NCBI RefSeq assembly: GCF_040499845.1
Contig: NZ_CP159342.1
Span: 1,054,001-1,118,000, forward strand
Reading direction: 5' to 3'
Source of the DNA: Micromonospora sp. CCTCC AA 2012012
GTDB lineage: Bacteria; Actinomycetota; Actinomycetes; Mycobacteriales; Micromonosporaceae
Length of the DNA stretch: 64,000 nt
Shown here one piece after another: positions 17,663-27,169 of this stretch. A program made the translations under genes and the position numbers. Position 1 is the first letter of the stretch; each line of letters opens with the position of its first letter. Below the pieces are notes generated by a model. It saw nothing but the letters and a program-made list of their open reading frames with translations, ran no database searches and was not told the DNA's origin.

Positions 17663-17832
17663 ACGGCGTGGTGTCGGTCAGGCCAGGTGCTGGTGGATGC
17701 CCGCGCGCGGAGCGGCAGCAGCGAGCGGTCGAAGAGGCGTTGGCGGCCGGCGGCAGCCGGGACCGCGTACCGGATCGGCCGGTGCGTCCGAGGGACCTTG
17801 CCGCGTCCCAGCCCGGGGATGGTGTAGTTCGG

Positions 17833-18411
17833 TCAGGCACGCGCCGCGGTGAGCAGGTGGCGCAGGCAGGCCGGGATGACGGTGGCCCGCACCCGTGCCG
17901 GCGGGTCGTCCAGCACGACGGTCGTGGTGGTGTCGAGGCCTCGGTACCGCAGGATCTGGTAGTGCCGGCCGTCGACGTCGCAGGCGGTGACCGCCCGCAC
18001 CGGGATTCCCTCCTCGGGCGTCGGCAGCCCCTGGGCGGCGGCCTGGCGGCGGCCGGCGTCGCTGGTGTCCAGGCCCTCGCCGAGGAACGCCATCCCGAGC
18101 AGCCGCCGCTGCCCGGCGCGCGCCCACTCCGTCAGCAGCGGCGCCGACTCGGCGGTGGTGAGGTGGGTGGTGAGGGTCTTCAGACCGACCCAGTAGGGCA
18201 GCCGCATGCCAGGGATGGTCTGCGCGTGCAGCCACCAGAACGCCGGGTCAATCGTGAGGGCGTCGGTGTCGATGCGGGGCTGGTGACGGTGGGTGGTGGC
18301 GTCGAACAGGCCGAGCAGCGCCGGCAGGGCATCCCAGCCTCGGGTGTCCGCGTCGCGTTCGACGGCGGTGAGCGCCGCACGGATGGCGGCGGCGCGGTGT
18401 CGTGACCTCAT
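17833..18411 (-). CDS. Hypothetical protein, related to 15118-15684 product
   Basis: 192 residues from ATG 18411, with AAGGAGG upstream. It is helical at the N terminus, with F-W-W-L-H-A-Q and L-P-Y-W-V-G segments. The C-terminal part has C-D-V-D-G-R-H-Y-Q-I-L-R-Y-R-G and V-V-L-D-D-P-P, shared in pattern with the 15118 gene. No family known. It lies in line with other element genes of unknown role. Confidence 0.7.
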   Translation of the reverse strand: MRSRHRAAAIRAALTAVERDADTRGWDALPALLGLFDATTHRHQPRIDTDALTIDPAFWWLHAQTIPGMRLPYWVGLKTLTTHLTTAESAPLLTEWARAGQRRLLGMAFLGEGLDTSDAGRRQAAAQGLPTPEEGIPVRAVTACDVDGRHYQILRYRGLDTTTTVVLDDPPARVRATVIPACLRHLLTAARA

Positions 18412-18544
18412 CAGAGGAGACCTCCTTGTGTGAGGGGTGCGCAGGGTCAGGCCTGCGGTGTCGGGGTGCGGATGCGCAGCGGCCGGGCGGCGCGCCCGGC
18501 TTCCCTCGCGTCCAGGGGCCGGTGCGCGCCGTCCGGCCGGAGGG

Positions 18545-19363
18545 TTAGAGGGCGACCGCGAGCAGCCGCTGGTCCGGCGCGACGGAGTCGAGATGACGCA
18601 GGGCCTGCTCCAGGTAGGTCACCCGGTGGGCGAACGCGTCACTGACCGGGGCCAGCTTGCGGCCATCGGCGGTGAGCAGCGCGTCACCGACGATCGCGCT
18701 GGTGGCGTGATAGTGCTGGTACGCCATCTGGCCTGCCTGATACATCTCCAGCTCCCTCGTGTGGGGCTGGCCAGGACCGGGCGTCGCCGCGGCGTGCATG
18801 CGCATCGCGTTGACGCGCGGCTGCGCGAGGAAGTCGGCCGTGGCGGCCTCGAACGGGTATTTCTGCGGGTCGGTGAGATGGCGGCTGGCGAACACCGGCC
18901 ACGGAATGGCCGGGCGGGTGCCGTGCACGACCTGCTGCCAGATCTGGTAGCGGATCCCGGCACCAACGCCAGCGGCGTGGCGCATACCCTGCAGGTCCAG
19001 CAGCCTGACCGGTCCGCCCGCGCACGGCGCGGGGCGGCCCTTGCGCAGGCCGATCATCTGCTGGCGCTGCCACAGCCGCAGCTGGGCAACTGCCCAGAAC
19101 TGGGGCTTGAGGGTGCCGGCAACCCCGAACCGTGTGTGCAGCTGATGCGCGGTGAGCGCCTCGGCGGGCAGCTCGTCGGGCAGGCAGACGATCATCGTGG
19201 CGATGGTCGGCGCCGGCGTGACGGTCTTCGGGACGACAGTTGCCGGGGTGGGAGCCGGCCGGCGTAGGGGCGTGGGAGTGGCCCTTCCGGCGGCCGGTGG
19301 GGAGGGTGTGGCGGGCACGCGGCTGCCGTGACGGGTCAGCGGGGTGCCGTTCAGAGCGGACAT
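18545..19363 (-). CDS. Hypothetical protein
   Basis: 272 residues from ATG 19363, with AAGGAGGACC upstream. Residues 1-55 are Pro/Ala/Thr-rich and likely disordered. The body has ELPAEALTAHQLHTRFGVAG, then LRLWQRQQMIGL, resembling a small HTH or adaptor segment. A long C-terminal helical region with many Gln, Tyr and His follows. No signal peptide. Family not recognised. This is the first gene of the minus-strand block, so its leader (19364-19897) may carry the block's promoter. Confidence 0.65.
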   Translation of the reverse strand: MSALNGTPLTRHGSRVPATPSPPAAGRATPTPLRRPAPTPATVVPKTVTPAPTIATMIVCLPDELPAEALTAHQLHTRFGVAGTLKPQFWAVAQLRLWQRQQMIGLRKGRPAPCAGGPVRLLDLQGMRHAAGVGAGIRYQIWQQVVHGTRPAIPWPVFASRHLTDPQKYPFEAATADFLAQPRVNAMRMHAAATPGPGQPHTRELEMYQAGQMAYQHYHATSAIVGDALLTADGRKLAPVSDAFAHRVTYLEQALRHLDSVAPDQRLLAVAL

Positions 19364-19897
19364 GCGCAGGTCCTCCTTCGGTGCGTGTGGGCACGCGGGA
19401 TTGACCGGCCCACCGGGTACATGGGTCGGGTCAGAGCGGAAGAGAAGAAGCGGTGCAAGTGGTTGGTGCGACCTCGAGGGCCGTCGCGCGGGGCGCGTGC
19501 CGACCGGCCGGAGCGGGTGGGCGTCGCGTACCGCGGGGTGCGGCGGAGTGTCCCTGAGGTGGGACCGAACCGGGGGTGGAGCGATCTGTGGGGTGTGGTG
19601 TTGCCGGAAACGGTAACGGTGATGTCTGTCAGGGCCTGCCGCCCACGTCGTGGATGCACACCGCCTCTGAGCAGCGCTGTCAGGCGCCGCAGCGCCAGCG
19701 TGGGCTGGTGAGGCGAAGTCACTGTCAGAACCAGCAGTTCTGACAGACGACGGTGTCGGTTGTCAGAGGGCGGAGACGCGCAGCGGGTCATCCACCACAG
19801 CAAGATCGGTGACCGCGGCCCCAGCAGCGGGTGATGCGCGACGACGGTTGACCGAGCGAGGCCATCACGGGCCGCGAGAGCGCCGTATCCTGCTGCG
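19364..19897. promoter_or_regulatory. Divergent intergenic region with CTGTCAG motifs
   Basis: 533 bp between divergent genes. It contains several CTGTCAG/CTGACAG sites (around 19625, 19677, 19722, 19740 and 19758) including a perfect palindrome at 19722-19746. It presumably holds promoters for both neighbours and could be an operator cluster or part of a transfer origin. No gene was found in it. Confidence 0.45.
19722..19746. repeat. Perfect palindrome CTGTCAGAAC-N5-GTTCTGACAG
   Basis: Two 10-bp arms are exact reverse complements around CAGCA. The core CTGTCAG/CTGACAG recurs in the intergenic region at 30 kb. Candidates are a dimeric repressor operator or a nick-site-proximal hairpin. Confidence 0.75.
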
Positions 19898-20647
19898 GTG
19901 CCGCTCCCCTGGTCGACTGCGCTCCGTCTTCTGCCATCTCCGTACGCGAACCGTGCACCGCACAGAGTGGTCGCCGGGCTCCTGGCCGGCGTGCTGCTCG
20001 CAGGCTGTGGGCTCGTCACTGGGAAGGGCCCGACCGCCTTGTTGCGGTTCGCGTTCGCGGCCACCACGGGGGACGGGTTCATGAACCAGTTGCTCACGAT
20101 CTACAACGACGGCCCCACCATGCTGGCCCCGACGCTGGAGTTCACGGCGCTCGACGCCCACCGGCGTCCGCTGCCGACGGTGAGGGTGACCACCGCCTAC
20201 GGCAGTGAACGTGGTGAGTTGGTCATCCCTCCGGGCTTCGGCACGGACGTGCTGATCTTCACAGGGGAGGAAGCCCAGGCGGCGGAGGATGTGACTGTCT
20301 CCGTGCGCACCGCGGAGACGGTGAACGCCCCACGGGTCGACATCGAGCCCGTCGTCACCCCGATGGACGACTCTGGTCGCGTACTCGACCGCAACAGCAG
20401 GTTCACCACTGTGTCGTTGAAAAACGATGACAGCGAACAGATGAGCGTCCGACTCGTGTACATCATCTGGACATGGCCCGAGAAAGACGAGCGTCAGCAG
20501 CCCGATCGCGTGGTACCGGTCGGTGACCTGGTAGTCATTCCACCCAAGCAGACGATGCTCGTGCCGGTGACCGGGGAGGCGCAGGCCGCCGTGGCGAGCA
20601 CTGCGGGACGCATACCGGCCAGTATCAAGGCGTACCTGTCCCGGTAG
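19898..20647 (+). CDS. Putative lipoprotein
   Basis: 249 residues from GTG 19898. A basic N terminus leads to a hydrophobic stretch and a lipobox L-L-A-G-C at about 33-37, so the mature protein should be lipid-anchored outside the cell. The rest is strand-rich with no Cys (LLTIYNDGPTMLAPTLEF, VVIPPKQTMLVPVTG), resembling an immunoglobulin-like fold. No family was identified. It is divergent from 18545-19363 and may be element cargo or a surface component. The start is uncertain because no strong Shine-Dalgarno is present. Confidence 0.75.
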   Translation: MPLPWSTALRLLPSPYANRAPHRVVAGLLAGVLLAGCGLVTGKGPTALLRFAFAATTGDGFMNQLLTIYNDGPTMLAPTLEFTALDAHRRPLPTVRVTTAYGSERGELVIPPGFGTDVLIFTGEEAQAAEDVTVSVRTAETVNAPRVDIEPVVTPMDDSGRVLDRNSRFTTVSLKNDDSEQMSVRLVYIIWTWPEKDERQQPDRVVPVGDLVVIPPKQTMLVPVTGEAQAAVASTAGRIPASIKAYLSR

Positions 20648-20730
20648 GCCCCATGCCGTCGGCTCACCTCGCACCAGCGGGAGCAGTTCGGGTACCTCGA
20701 CCGTCGGCGCCATCTCGAGGTGCTCCCCGG

Positions 20731-21660
20731 CTAATGGCTGGTGTCGGGGCGGGTGAAGCGGTGCGGGTTGGTGGCGGGGCTGTCGGGGCCATGGTCGCTG
20801 GGCAGCTCGTGCAGGCGCCGCCGCCGCCCCGGGTCGGTGGTGAGAGTCCACGCCGCTGCAGCCGGATGCTCGTCGTGCACGCCGGTGACGACCGGCATGG
20901 CGGTAGGGACGCCTGCCAGGGCATGCAAAAGGTTCGCCTCACGACGGCGGCTGCGCACGCGCAGCAAAACCGGGTAGCAGGGGCCCCCTTCGGCAAGACG
21001 CTCGTAGCCACGCAACTTCCGCAGCACCGTCGCCAAAGGCTCCGTGCCGTTGTCGTGCTCGAGGAAGAATCCCACCTCCCGTCCTTCGGCACGCCAGATG
21101 CCGTGCCCGTCCGGACGAACGCCGGCCATGGCGTAGGCGGCGGTGGCGTGCTGCTCGGACCACCACCGCGCCAACTCCACGTCGTCGCGATCGCGCGCGT
21201 AGGCGAGGAGGTCGGTGAAGAGTTGGTTGGTGCCCAGCAGGTGCGCCAGGCGACGACTCGCGACGATACGTTCCGTCCGGTCGATGCTGCTGCGCGGCGG
21301 TCGGGCATCGAGTCGGTCGGGATCGTTGTAGGCGGTGGGGTGGACCAGCATCCCCAGCGGTCCGAGGGCGTACAGGTATTGGCTGTCGCCGGTGGTGATG
21401 TCGACGAACCGGCTGACGGCGTCGATGGTGTGCAGAGTGGCCAACCGTAGGCGGGCAGAGCGGGGCGACGGGAACAGCGCCTCGGTGATCTGGTCGGTGG
21501 ACAGCACGTAGTGCTCGGCGAGCCACGCCAGGAGCTGCCGGTCGCGCATCGTCAATCGGCGCAGGTTATCCAGCCGGGAGCGGCGGCTGCTGACGCTGCG
21601 GGAGGCCAGAAGGCGAGGGTGCAGGGAGGGTGGGTGGAAGACCGGACGATCGGTAGACAC
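20731..21660 (-). CDS. Replication-relaxation (Replic_Relax) family protein
   Basis: 309 residues from GTG 21660, with GAAGGG upstream. Residues 28-90 form a winged helix (LTMRDRQLLAWLAEHYVLSTDQITEALFP), then H-L-L-G-T-N-Q-L-F-T-D-L. Next come W-W-S-E and R-A-E-G-R-E-V-G-F-F-L-E-H-D-N-G-T-E-P. This set is typical of the Replic_Relax family found next to VirD4-like genes on Gram-positive plasmids and integrative elements. The H-x-D-x-G-T-E segment is the conserved core. It may process or bind DNA for transfer or replication. It lies downstream of the coupling-protein gene on the same strand, 252 bp away. Confidence 0.85.
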   Translation of the reverse strand: MSTDRPVFHPPSLHPRLLASRSVSSRRSRLDNLRRLTMRDRQLLAWLAEHYVLSTDQITEALFPSPRSARLRLATLHTIDAVSRFVDITTGDSQYLYALGPLGMLVHPTAYNDPDRLDARPPRSSIDRTERIVASRRLAHLLGTNQLFTDLLAYARDRDDVELARWWSEQHATAAYAMAGVRPDGHGIWRAEGREVGFFLEHDNGTEPLATVLRKLRGYERLAEGGPCYPVLLRVRSRRREANLLHALAGVPTAMPVVTGVHDEHPAAAAWTLTTDPGRRRRLHELPSDHGPDSPATNPHRFTRPDTSH

Positions 21661-21689
21661 GATGCTTTCCCTTCAGGGGAATGGATGGT

Positions 21690-21707
21690 CCCCTCCTGTG
21701 GGAGGGG
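21690..21707 (-). terminator. Short hairpin between coupling-protein and Replic_Relax genes
   Basis: CCCCTCC and GGAGGGG arms with a 4-nt loop, about 210 bp past the stop of the coupling-protein gene on the minus strand. Weak on its own. It could end the secretion operon before the Replic_Relax gene. Confidence 0.35.
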
Positions 21708-21912
21708 TGTCTGGAATCTGCACGCGCGTGACCGTGGCCGGCGGCAGGCGTTTGAGCAGCACTGACAGGCCTCTGAGCGTGGCGGTCGCGGGTGGCCGGA
21801 GCTGACGGCTGATGGAAGGAGAGGTGAAGGGCCAACGGATGGGGCGGCGTCAGCTCGCCTCGGTAGCGCGGCGAGCGCAGAACACTCGTCGCCCTTACCT
21901 CGGCCGTCTCTG

Positions 21913-24426
21913 TCAGGAAGTGCCTCTGCCGCCTTTGGCCTTGGCGCTCGTGTCCTTGCGGGCATGCGACCACCGGTCCACCAGGGCGTCGATGGCGCTC
22001 GTGTTCTGCGGCCGCACCGTCCGCGCGGCGATCTCCCGGATCGCGGTGGCCTCACCGACGACCGGCTGAGGTGGGCGGGTACGCAGCGTGAACGCCGGGG
22101 TCTGCCGGCCGTCCACGACGAGACGGGTCGCAGCGGTGTACGCGTCGAGATGGGTCAGGTCGTGCTCGTCCAGCTCGGGCAGCGTGTGGCGGGCCAGGAC
22201 ACGGGCGTCTTCGGGGGCGCACGAGAAGTAGATCTTGTTGCGGGCGTTCGCCGACGCGGCGGCGAGGAGGTCCTTCGGGAACTGAGCGAGGTCCTGATGC
22301 GACAGCACCAGTGACAGCCGGTACTTGCGGGCCTCGGCGAGCATCGTGTCCAGACTGTTGGCCAGCGTCAGGAAGTTCTGCGCCTCGTCGATGATCAACG
22401 TAGCGTCGCGCCGCTTCTCCGGGGCCGTTCTGGCGCGGGCGGTGGCGGCCTGCCACACCTGCGCCAGGATCAGGGAGCCAAGAAGCTTGCTGGTGTCCTC
22501 CCCGAGTTGGCCCTTAGGGATCCGGACGAGGAGAGCTCCACCGTCGAGGACCTTGCCCATGTCGAAACTCGACTGCGGGTAGCGCATGGTGCGTTTGACG
22601 AAGTCGCGCAGCAGGAACGCCCGCAGGCGCGCCAGGACGGGCCCGATAACCTGCGACCGTAAGGCCGGGTTGAGCTCGTCGTACCACTGCCAGAAGCCGG
22701 ACAGGCCGGCCGGATCATCGAGGTCGACGGTCATCGCCGACCGAAACTGCGCGGAGTTGAGCAGCGGCGGGATGTGCTGCAGGGTGACGTTGGCGTGCCG
22801 CAGCAGAGTCAGACACGCCACCCGCATCACGTCGTCCATGCGGGGCCCCCACGCCTTCGCGAAGATGTTCCCGAAGATCGACACCAGGTTGTCGACCACG
22901 AGGTCGGGGTCGTCACCGGACAGCGGGTTGAGGGTGGGTGGATTCGGCTGGTCGGGGTCGAACAGGACGAGGCGGTCCGCGACCGAGGCGGGCAGCCGGT
23001 CCAGGATGTCCAACACCATGTCGCCGTGCGGGTCGATGACGACGGTGCCGCGGCCGGCCTTGATGTCGTCGACGGCCATGTTGACCAGCAGTGTCGTCTT
23101 TCCGCTGCCGGTGGAGCCGACGACGTGCAGGTGGTAGCGAGCGTCGGGGACGGCCAGGGCGACACCATGGCCGCCGACCTGCGCGTCACCGATCATCTTC
23201 GTGCCGCGCCCGCCCGTGGGCACCGCGACGGGGGTGGGCATGGACTTCGCCCGCGCCCGGTCCAGGCCGGGCACCGCCAGGTCGCGGGGCAGAGCGGCGA
23301 GGGCGGCCAGCTCGGGGGTCGAGGTGAGGAACCCAATGCCGAGCCGCCGCCGGGCGAGCACCGCGGCCGGATGCGGCATGCGGGTGCGGTGGGTGAGGCG
23401 GTTGCGGCCGGAGTAGACCGCGAAGGACGCGGCGACGGTGTCGGCGATACCCCGCAGCCGGGGCCGCTGGTCGGTGGCAACCCGCCGGCTGTCCTTACCG
23501 ATGGCGTACCGCACGGCGGTCTCCCACAGCGGGTGGGATGTCTTGTCGAGGATCGCCCGCACGTCCCGCTCCACCCCCGGATCCCGCCTTCCCACGGCGG
23601 GGCCGGACCGGGGTCGGGCGGAAGGTCCCGGTAGGAACACCTCGATGACCGCGAGCAGCGCGGCTGCCGGGTTGATGGTGGGGATGGGGGTCTTCCCGTC
23701 GCGCAGCCGGGCGGCGGCGCGACGTGCGCGCCGCACCCGGCGGGGTGCGGCGGGGCGGGCGAGGACCTGAACGCAGGCGTGCTCGTCGGCGCGTAGCTGG
23801 GATCCTGCGGACATCAGGGCCCGCAGCGGATCGTTGTCCTGGTCGGTGTCGAAGGGCAGCCATTCGGGGGCGGTGGGCAGCAGGTGCCCGCCGACTGCCG
23901 TCGGCACGTCGATGGGTATCGGTGGTGGGGGTGTGTCGTCGGTGGTGCAGGCGGCGCCCGGCCAGGCGGCGCGGACGGCGGCTTCGACGGCGCCGGGTGG
24001 GACGGTGCCGGGCACCCACATCGAGATGAGCAGCCGCCGGCCCGTCCAGGTGTACTGCCACACCACATGGGGGCTGCCGTAGAGGAGGCGGCGACGTCGG
24101 GACGGGGTGAGGGTGCCGGTGAGGTTCGCCCACAGGGCCGGCGCGCTGTGCGGGTCGACCTCCGGTGGCGGGGCGATCGTCACCAGGCGGGCGCCGTCGG
24201 CGTGCCGCCGATGCCGCCACCCGGCGAGCAGCTGGCGTCCGGCGACGGCGGCGATCAGGGCGGCGGCGGCCACGGCCAGCAGCCAGGGCCGCTGCTGCGC
24301 CCACCCAGCGGCGTCGAGGACCCACCGGGCCGGGACGCTCGAAGGCGCGACCACGCCGACGCCCGGCCCGGGCGGACCGGGCGTCGGCGTGGCGGATGAG
24401 AGAGTGATGCTGGCGGCCGTGATCAC
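21913..24426 (-). CDS. VirD4/TraG-like type IV coupling protein
   Basis: 837 residues. GTG 24426 overlaps the VirB4 stop (GTGA). A membrane helix lies near residues 35-65. The motor follows: Walker A G-S-T-G-S-G-K-T-T near 436-445, then V-V-I-D-P-H-G-D, then Walker B L-I-I-D-E-A-Q-N-F near 675-683, and S-H-Q-D-L-A-Q. These are typical of the DNA-translocating coupling ATPases that hand the relaxosome to the secretion channel. It is last in the 28.45-21.9 kb operon. The C-terminal 40 residues are Lys/Arg-rich. Confidence 0.92.
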   Translation of the reverse strand: MITAASITLSSATPTPGPPGPGVGVVAPSSVPARWVLDAAGWAQQRPWLLAVAAAALIAAVAGRQLLAGWRHRRHADGARLVTIAPPPEVDPHSAPALWANLTGTLTPSRRRRLLYGSPHVVWQYTWTGRRLLISMWVPGTVPPGAVEAAVRAAWPGAACTTDDTPPPPIPIDVPTAVGGHLLPTAPEWLPFDTDQDNDPLRALMSAGSQLRADEHACVQVLARPAAPRRVRRARRAAARLRDGKTPIPTINPAAALLAVIEVFLPGPSARPRSGPAVGRRDPGVERDVRAILDKTSHPLWETAVRYAIGKDSRRVATDQRPRLRGIADTVAASFAVYSGRNRLTHRTRMPHPAAVLARRRLGIGFLTSTPELAALAALPRDLAVPGLDRARAKSMPTPVAVPTGGRGTKMIGDAQVGGHGVALAVPDARYHLHVVGSTGSGKTTLLVNMAVDDIKAGRGTVVIDPHGDMVLDILDRLPASVADRLVLFDPDQPNPPTLNPLSGDDPDLVVDNLVSIFGNIFAKAWGPRMDDVMRVACLTLLRHANVTLQHIPPLLNSAQFRSAMTVDLDDPAGLSGFWQWYDELNPALRSQVIGPVLARLRAFLLRDFVKRTMRYPQSSFDMGKVLDGGALLVRIPKGQLGEDTSKLLGSLILAQVWQAATARARTAPEKRRDATLIIDEAQNFLTLANSLDTMLAEARKYRLSLVLSHQDLAQFPKDLLAAASANARNKIYFSCAPEDARVLARHTLPELDEHDLTHLDAYTAATRLVVDGRQTPAFTLRTRPPQPVVGEATAIREIAARTVRPQNTSAIDALVDRWSHARKDTSAKAKGGRGTS

Positions 24427-26213
24427 AGGTCGTCTCCCTCGTCGTCAAGATGAGCGAGGTCTGCCGGGCGGGTGGTGCACAACTGGTGCTCGGTGTCGGA
24501 GGCGATGGTTTCGAAGCTAGTCCGGTTGGTGCCGCAGATCAGCAGCCCTCGACCGACGCGCGCGGACAGCAGGAGCCGTCGTTCGCCGGCGGTCAGGCCG
24601 AACGGGTCACCGATGGCGTCGATGGCCTGCGGGGCCTGCTTGAGCAGCACCTGCGTGGCGGAGTTCGCGACGACAGCCTGACCGAGGTCGCTGCCCAAAA
24701 CGTCGGCGACGTCCTGGGTGATGACGGTCAATCCGGCGTGGCGCTTGCGGGCGGCCTTGGACATGCGGAACAGGAACCGGGCCCCTTCGCCGTCCCGCAT
24801 GAGCAGCCACGCCTCGTCCACCACCACCAAACGGCGCACCAGCCGGCGGGGGGCGTCGACCTGCCGCCAGATCGCGTCCAAGGCGAGGAGGGTGCCGATA
24901 GCGCGCAGCTCGTCGGGCAGGTGCCGCAGCGACCACACCACCAGGTGCCCGTCAGGGCGGGTGGTCGTTGGTCCGTCGAACAAGTTCGAGAACGACCCGG
25001 CCACCCAGGGGGCGAGGCGCGCGGCGAGCTGCCCGGCGGCAGGATCATCGTCGGCGTGCAGACGGTCCGCGAGGTCCCGCAGCAGCGGGGCGGGCCGGTG
25101 ATGGGTAGCGGGGTCGGCGGTGATGCCCGCGGCCCGGTAGACGGCGAGGATCGCCCGGTCCAGGGCGGCCCGCTCCCCGGGTGGCGGCTGCTGGCCGAGC
25201 AGCACGCTGACGAGGGTGTGCAGGAACAGGCCCCGACGGGTGAGCACGTCGGGGCGGGTGTCCCCGGCGGGCAGGTCGAACGGGTTGACCTTCACCCCGG
25301 CCGCTCCGAGGCGCACCACGGTGCCGCCGACGGCGTCGGCGAGGCGCAAGTACTCGTCCTCCGGGTCGATGACGGCGACCTGCACCTGCTGGTACAGGTT
25401 CCGCAGGATCTCCAGCTTCACGAAGTAGCTCTTGCCGGCGCCGGAGCGGGCCAGGACAACGGAGTTGTAGTTCTCCTGGGCCCAGCGGTCCCACCACACG
25501 ATGCCCCCGGAGTCGGGGTTGACGCCGTAGAGGATGCCGCCCTCGGCCGGGGGATCGCCGGGCAGCGGCGCGGGCAGATCCGCGCAGGCGAGCGGAAACG
25601 CGGCGGCCAACGCGGCGGTGTCCATGGTGCGGCGCACCTGCAGCAGGTCGGTGGCCAGGGGCAGGGTGGTGGTCCAGCCGGCGAGGTGCCGCCACGTGGC
25701 GGGCTGCACCTCGATCAGCGTCGACGCGGCGGCGGCTTTCACCTGCGCGCACGCGTCGAGGAGTTCGGCTTCGGTGCGGGCGTGCACGGTCAAGTAGAGC
25801 CCGACACGGAACAGCTTCGCCACGCCGCGAGCGAGCCGCCGGGCGAGGTCCGCAGCGTCATCTGCGGCGGCCTCCATCGACGGGTCGGACAGCTTGCCGG
25901 ACTCGGCATCAACCCGCCGGGAGGACTCGAAGCGGGCCCGCTGGTTCCGCAACCGGGACGCGGCGACCGGGGCGGGCAGAGGTTCGATGTGCAGGGCCAG
26001 GTCGAGGCGGCCCGGCCAGGACAGCAGCGGCTCCAACCAGGCCGGGCCGACCTCGGCCGGGTAGCCGGTGACCACGAGGGTCGCGGCGTAGCCGTCGCCG
26101 ACGCGCAGCATCCGCGGTGTCACCTCGACCGAGGCGGGAGCAACGGTGGCCGCCAACGCCGACGACTGCCGGCCACCGACGGTGGACGCACGGAAACGGG
26201 TGAGGGCCTTCAT
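24423..26213 (-). CDS. VirB4-like conjugation ATPase
   Basis: 596 residues from ATG 26213, whose ATGA overlaps the stop of the PrgI gene. Walker A R-S-G-A-G-K-S lies near 256-262 and Walker B V-V-V-D-E-A-W-L-L near 463-471, followed by T-Q-D-V-A-D-V. The N-terminal 230 residues carry the usual VirB4 region (G-Y-P-A-E-V-G, then D-L-A-L-H-I-E-P). The protein would energise assembly of the secretion channel at the inner face of the membrane. Length fits short Gram-positive VirB4 proteins. It sits between PrgI and VirD4 as in other actinobacterial systems. Confidence 0.92.
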   Translation of the reverse strand: MKALTRFRASTVGGRQSSALAATVAPASVEVTPRMLRVGDGYAATLVVTGYPAEVGPAWLEPLLSWPGRLDLALHIEPLPAPVAASRLRNQRARFESSRRVDAESGKLSDPSMEAAADDAADLARRLARGVAKLFRVGLYLTVHARTEAELLDACAQVKAAAASTLIEVQPATWRHLAGWTTTLPLATDLLQVRRTMDTAALAAAFPLACADLPAPLPGDPPAEGGILYGVNPDSGGIVWWDRWAQENYNSVVLARSGAGKSYFVKLEILRNLYQQVQVAVIDPEDEYLRLADAVGGTVVRLGAAGVKVNPFDLPAGDTRPDVLTRRGLFLHTLVSVLLGQQPPPGERAALDRAILAVYRAAGITADPATHHRPAPLLRDLADRLHADDDPAAGQLAARLAPWVAGSFSNLFDGPTTTRPDGHLVVWSLRHLPDELRAIGTLLALDAIWRQVDAPRRLVRRLVVVDEAWLLMRDGEGARFLFRMSKAARKRHAGLTVITQDVADVLGSDLGQAVVANSATQVLLKQAPQAIDAIGDPFGLTAGERRLLLSARVGRGLLICGTNRTSFETIASDTEHQLCTTRPADLAHLDDEGDDL

Positions 26214-27169
26214 CGGGGATCCTTCTTCCTGACGGTGGTCGTGTCCGGGCCGGTGATGACGGTGTCGGGGGCGGCGAGGCCACCGGGTCGCGGCGGCCGG
26301 TACGGGTCGGCGGCGGCGGCGACCGCCGCCGTCACGGCAGCGCCGTCGAGGGCGCGGGTGGTCACCCCGAGACCGGACAGGGCGCGGACGGTGTCGTCGG
26401 CGCGGCGGCGAGCGGCGTGCTCGCCCCGCTCGCCGGGGCTGGTGCGGGTGACGATGAGGACCTGCCGGCGCAGCGGGTCCCTGCGGGCGGCCAGGTCGTC
26501 GAGAAAACGGCCGTGGTCGGCCGCCGCGTCGGCCAGGGCCGGATGCGCCAGCGTGTTCGCCGCGCTGGTGAGAGCGCGGGCGGCCGAGTGCAGGTCCACC
26601 GGCTGCGCCGACACGACGACCTGCGTGGGCGTGGCCAGGCTGTTGAGCCAGCGGCCGAACGTGTCGACCAGGGCGGCCTGCTCGTCAGGAGTGCGCAGGG
26701 CCAGGTTGACGGTGGTCGCGGCGACCATCGCCGCCCGCGTCCCACCGAGCCGGATCTCCCCACCGTCGTCGATCGCGTCGGCGGGCAGCCTCAGCGGCGC
26801 CGGCAGCATCACCTGCGCCTTCGGCGCCTGCACCCAGTCGGGGGTCTTCGACGTCGTGTCGGTGGTCGACAGCGCCCGAGAGGCCCGGCGGTAGCGGACG
26901 GCGGCCAGCAGCCACACGTCCAGCGGCAGGCCGTCGCGACGGCCGACCGCGACACCGAACACCAACCCACCGACGACCACGCCGCCACCCATAAGCACCG
27001 ACACCGGCACGACGGTGTGCAGGCACCGCCACACGCCGTAGAAGGCGAGGGCGGCGACGGCGACGATCGCCAACTGCCGGAACGTCAGCCCGTAGGCGAC
27101 CGTGTCGGGGGCGTCAACATCAGCGGGCATCCGCGCCCGACCGACGTCACCTGCGTCGCGGGGCGTCAC
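26210..27169 (-). CDS. PrgI/VirB3-like protein
   Basis: 319 residues. GTG 27169 overlaps the stop of the TrbL-like gene (GTGA). The family segment M-P-A-D-V-D-A-P-D-T-V-A-Y-G-L-T-F-R-Q-L begins at residue 14, so ATG there is an alternative start. Two membrane helices follow (about 33-75). The remainder is a cytoplasmic domain with a Thr/Asp-rich linker and a helix-rich body. PrgI proteins link VirB4 to the membrane channel, and gene order supports this. The body is longer than a minimal VirB3, as is usual for actinobacterial forms. Confidence 0.85.
   Translation of the reverse strand: MTPRDAGDVGRARMPADVDAPDTVAYGLTFRQLAIVAVAALAFYGVWRCLHTVVPVSVLMGGGVVVGGLVFGVAVGRRDGLPLDVWLLAAVRYRRASRALSTTDTTSKTPDWVQAPKAQVMLPAPLRLPADAIDDGGEIRLGGTRAAMVAATTVNLALRTPDEQAALVDTFGRWLNSLATPTQVVVSAQPVDLHSAARALTSAANTLAHPALADAAADHGRFLDDLAARRDPLRRQVLIVTRTSPGERGEHAARRRADDTVRALSGLGVTTRALDGAAVTAAVAAAADPYRPPRPGGLAAPDTVITGPDTTTVRKKDPR

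Noticed and set aside
24450..26894. Very long plus-strand open frame opposite VirB4 and PrgI
   Set aside because: Gly/Val/Arg/Gln-rich shadow of the conserved minus-strand genes, with no motif of its own.
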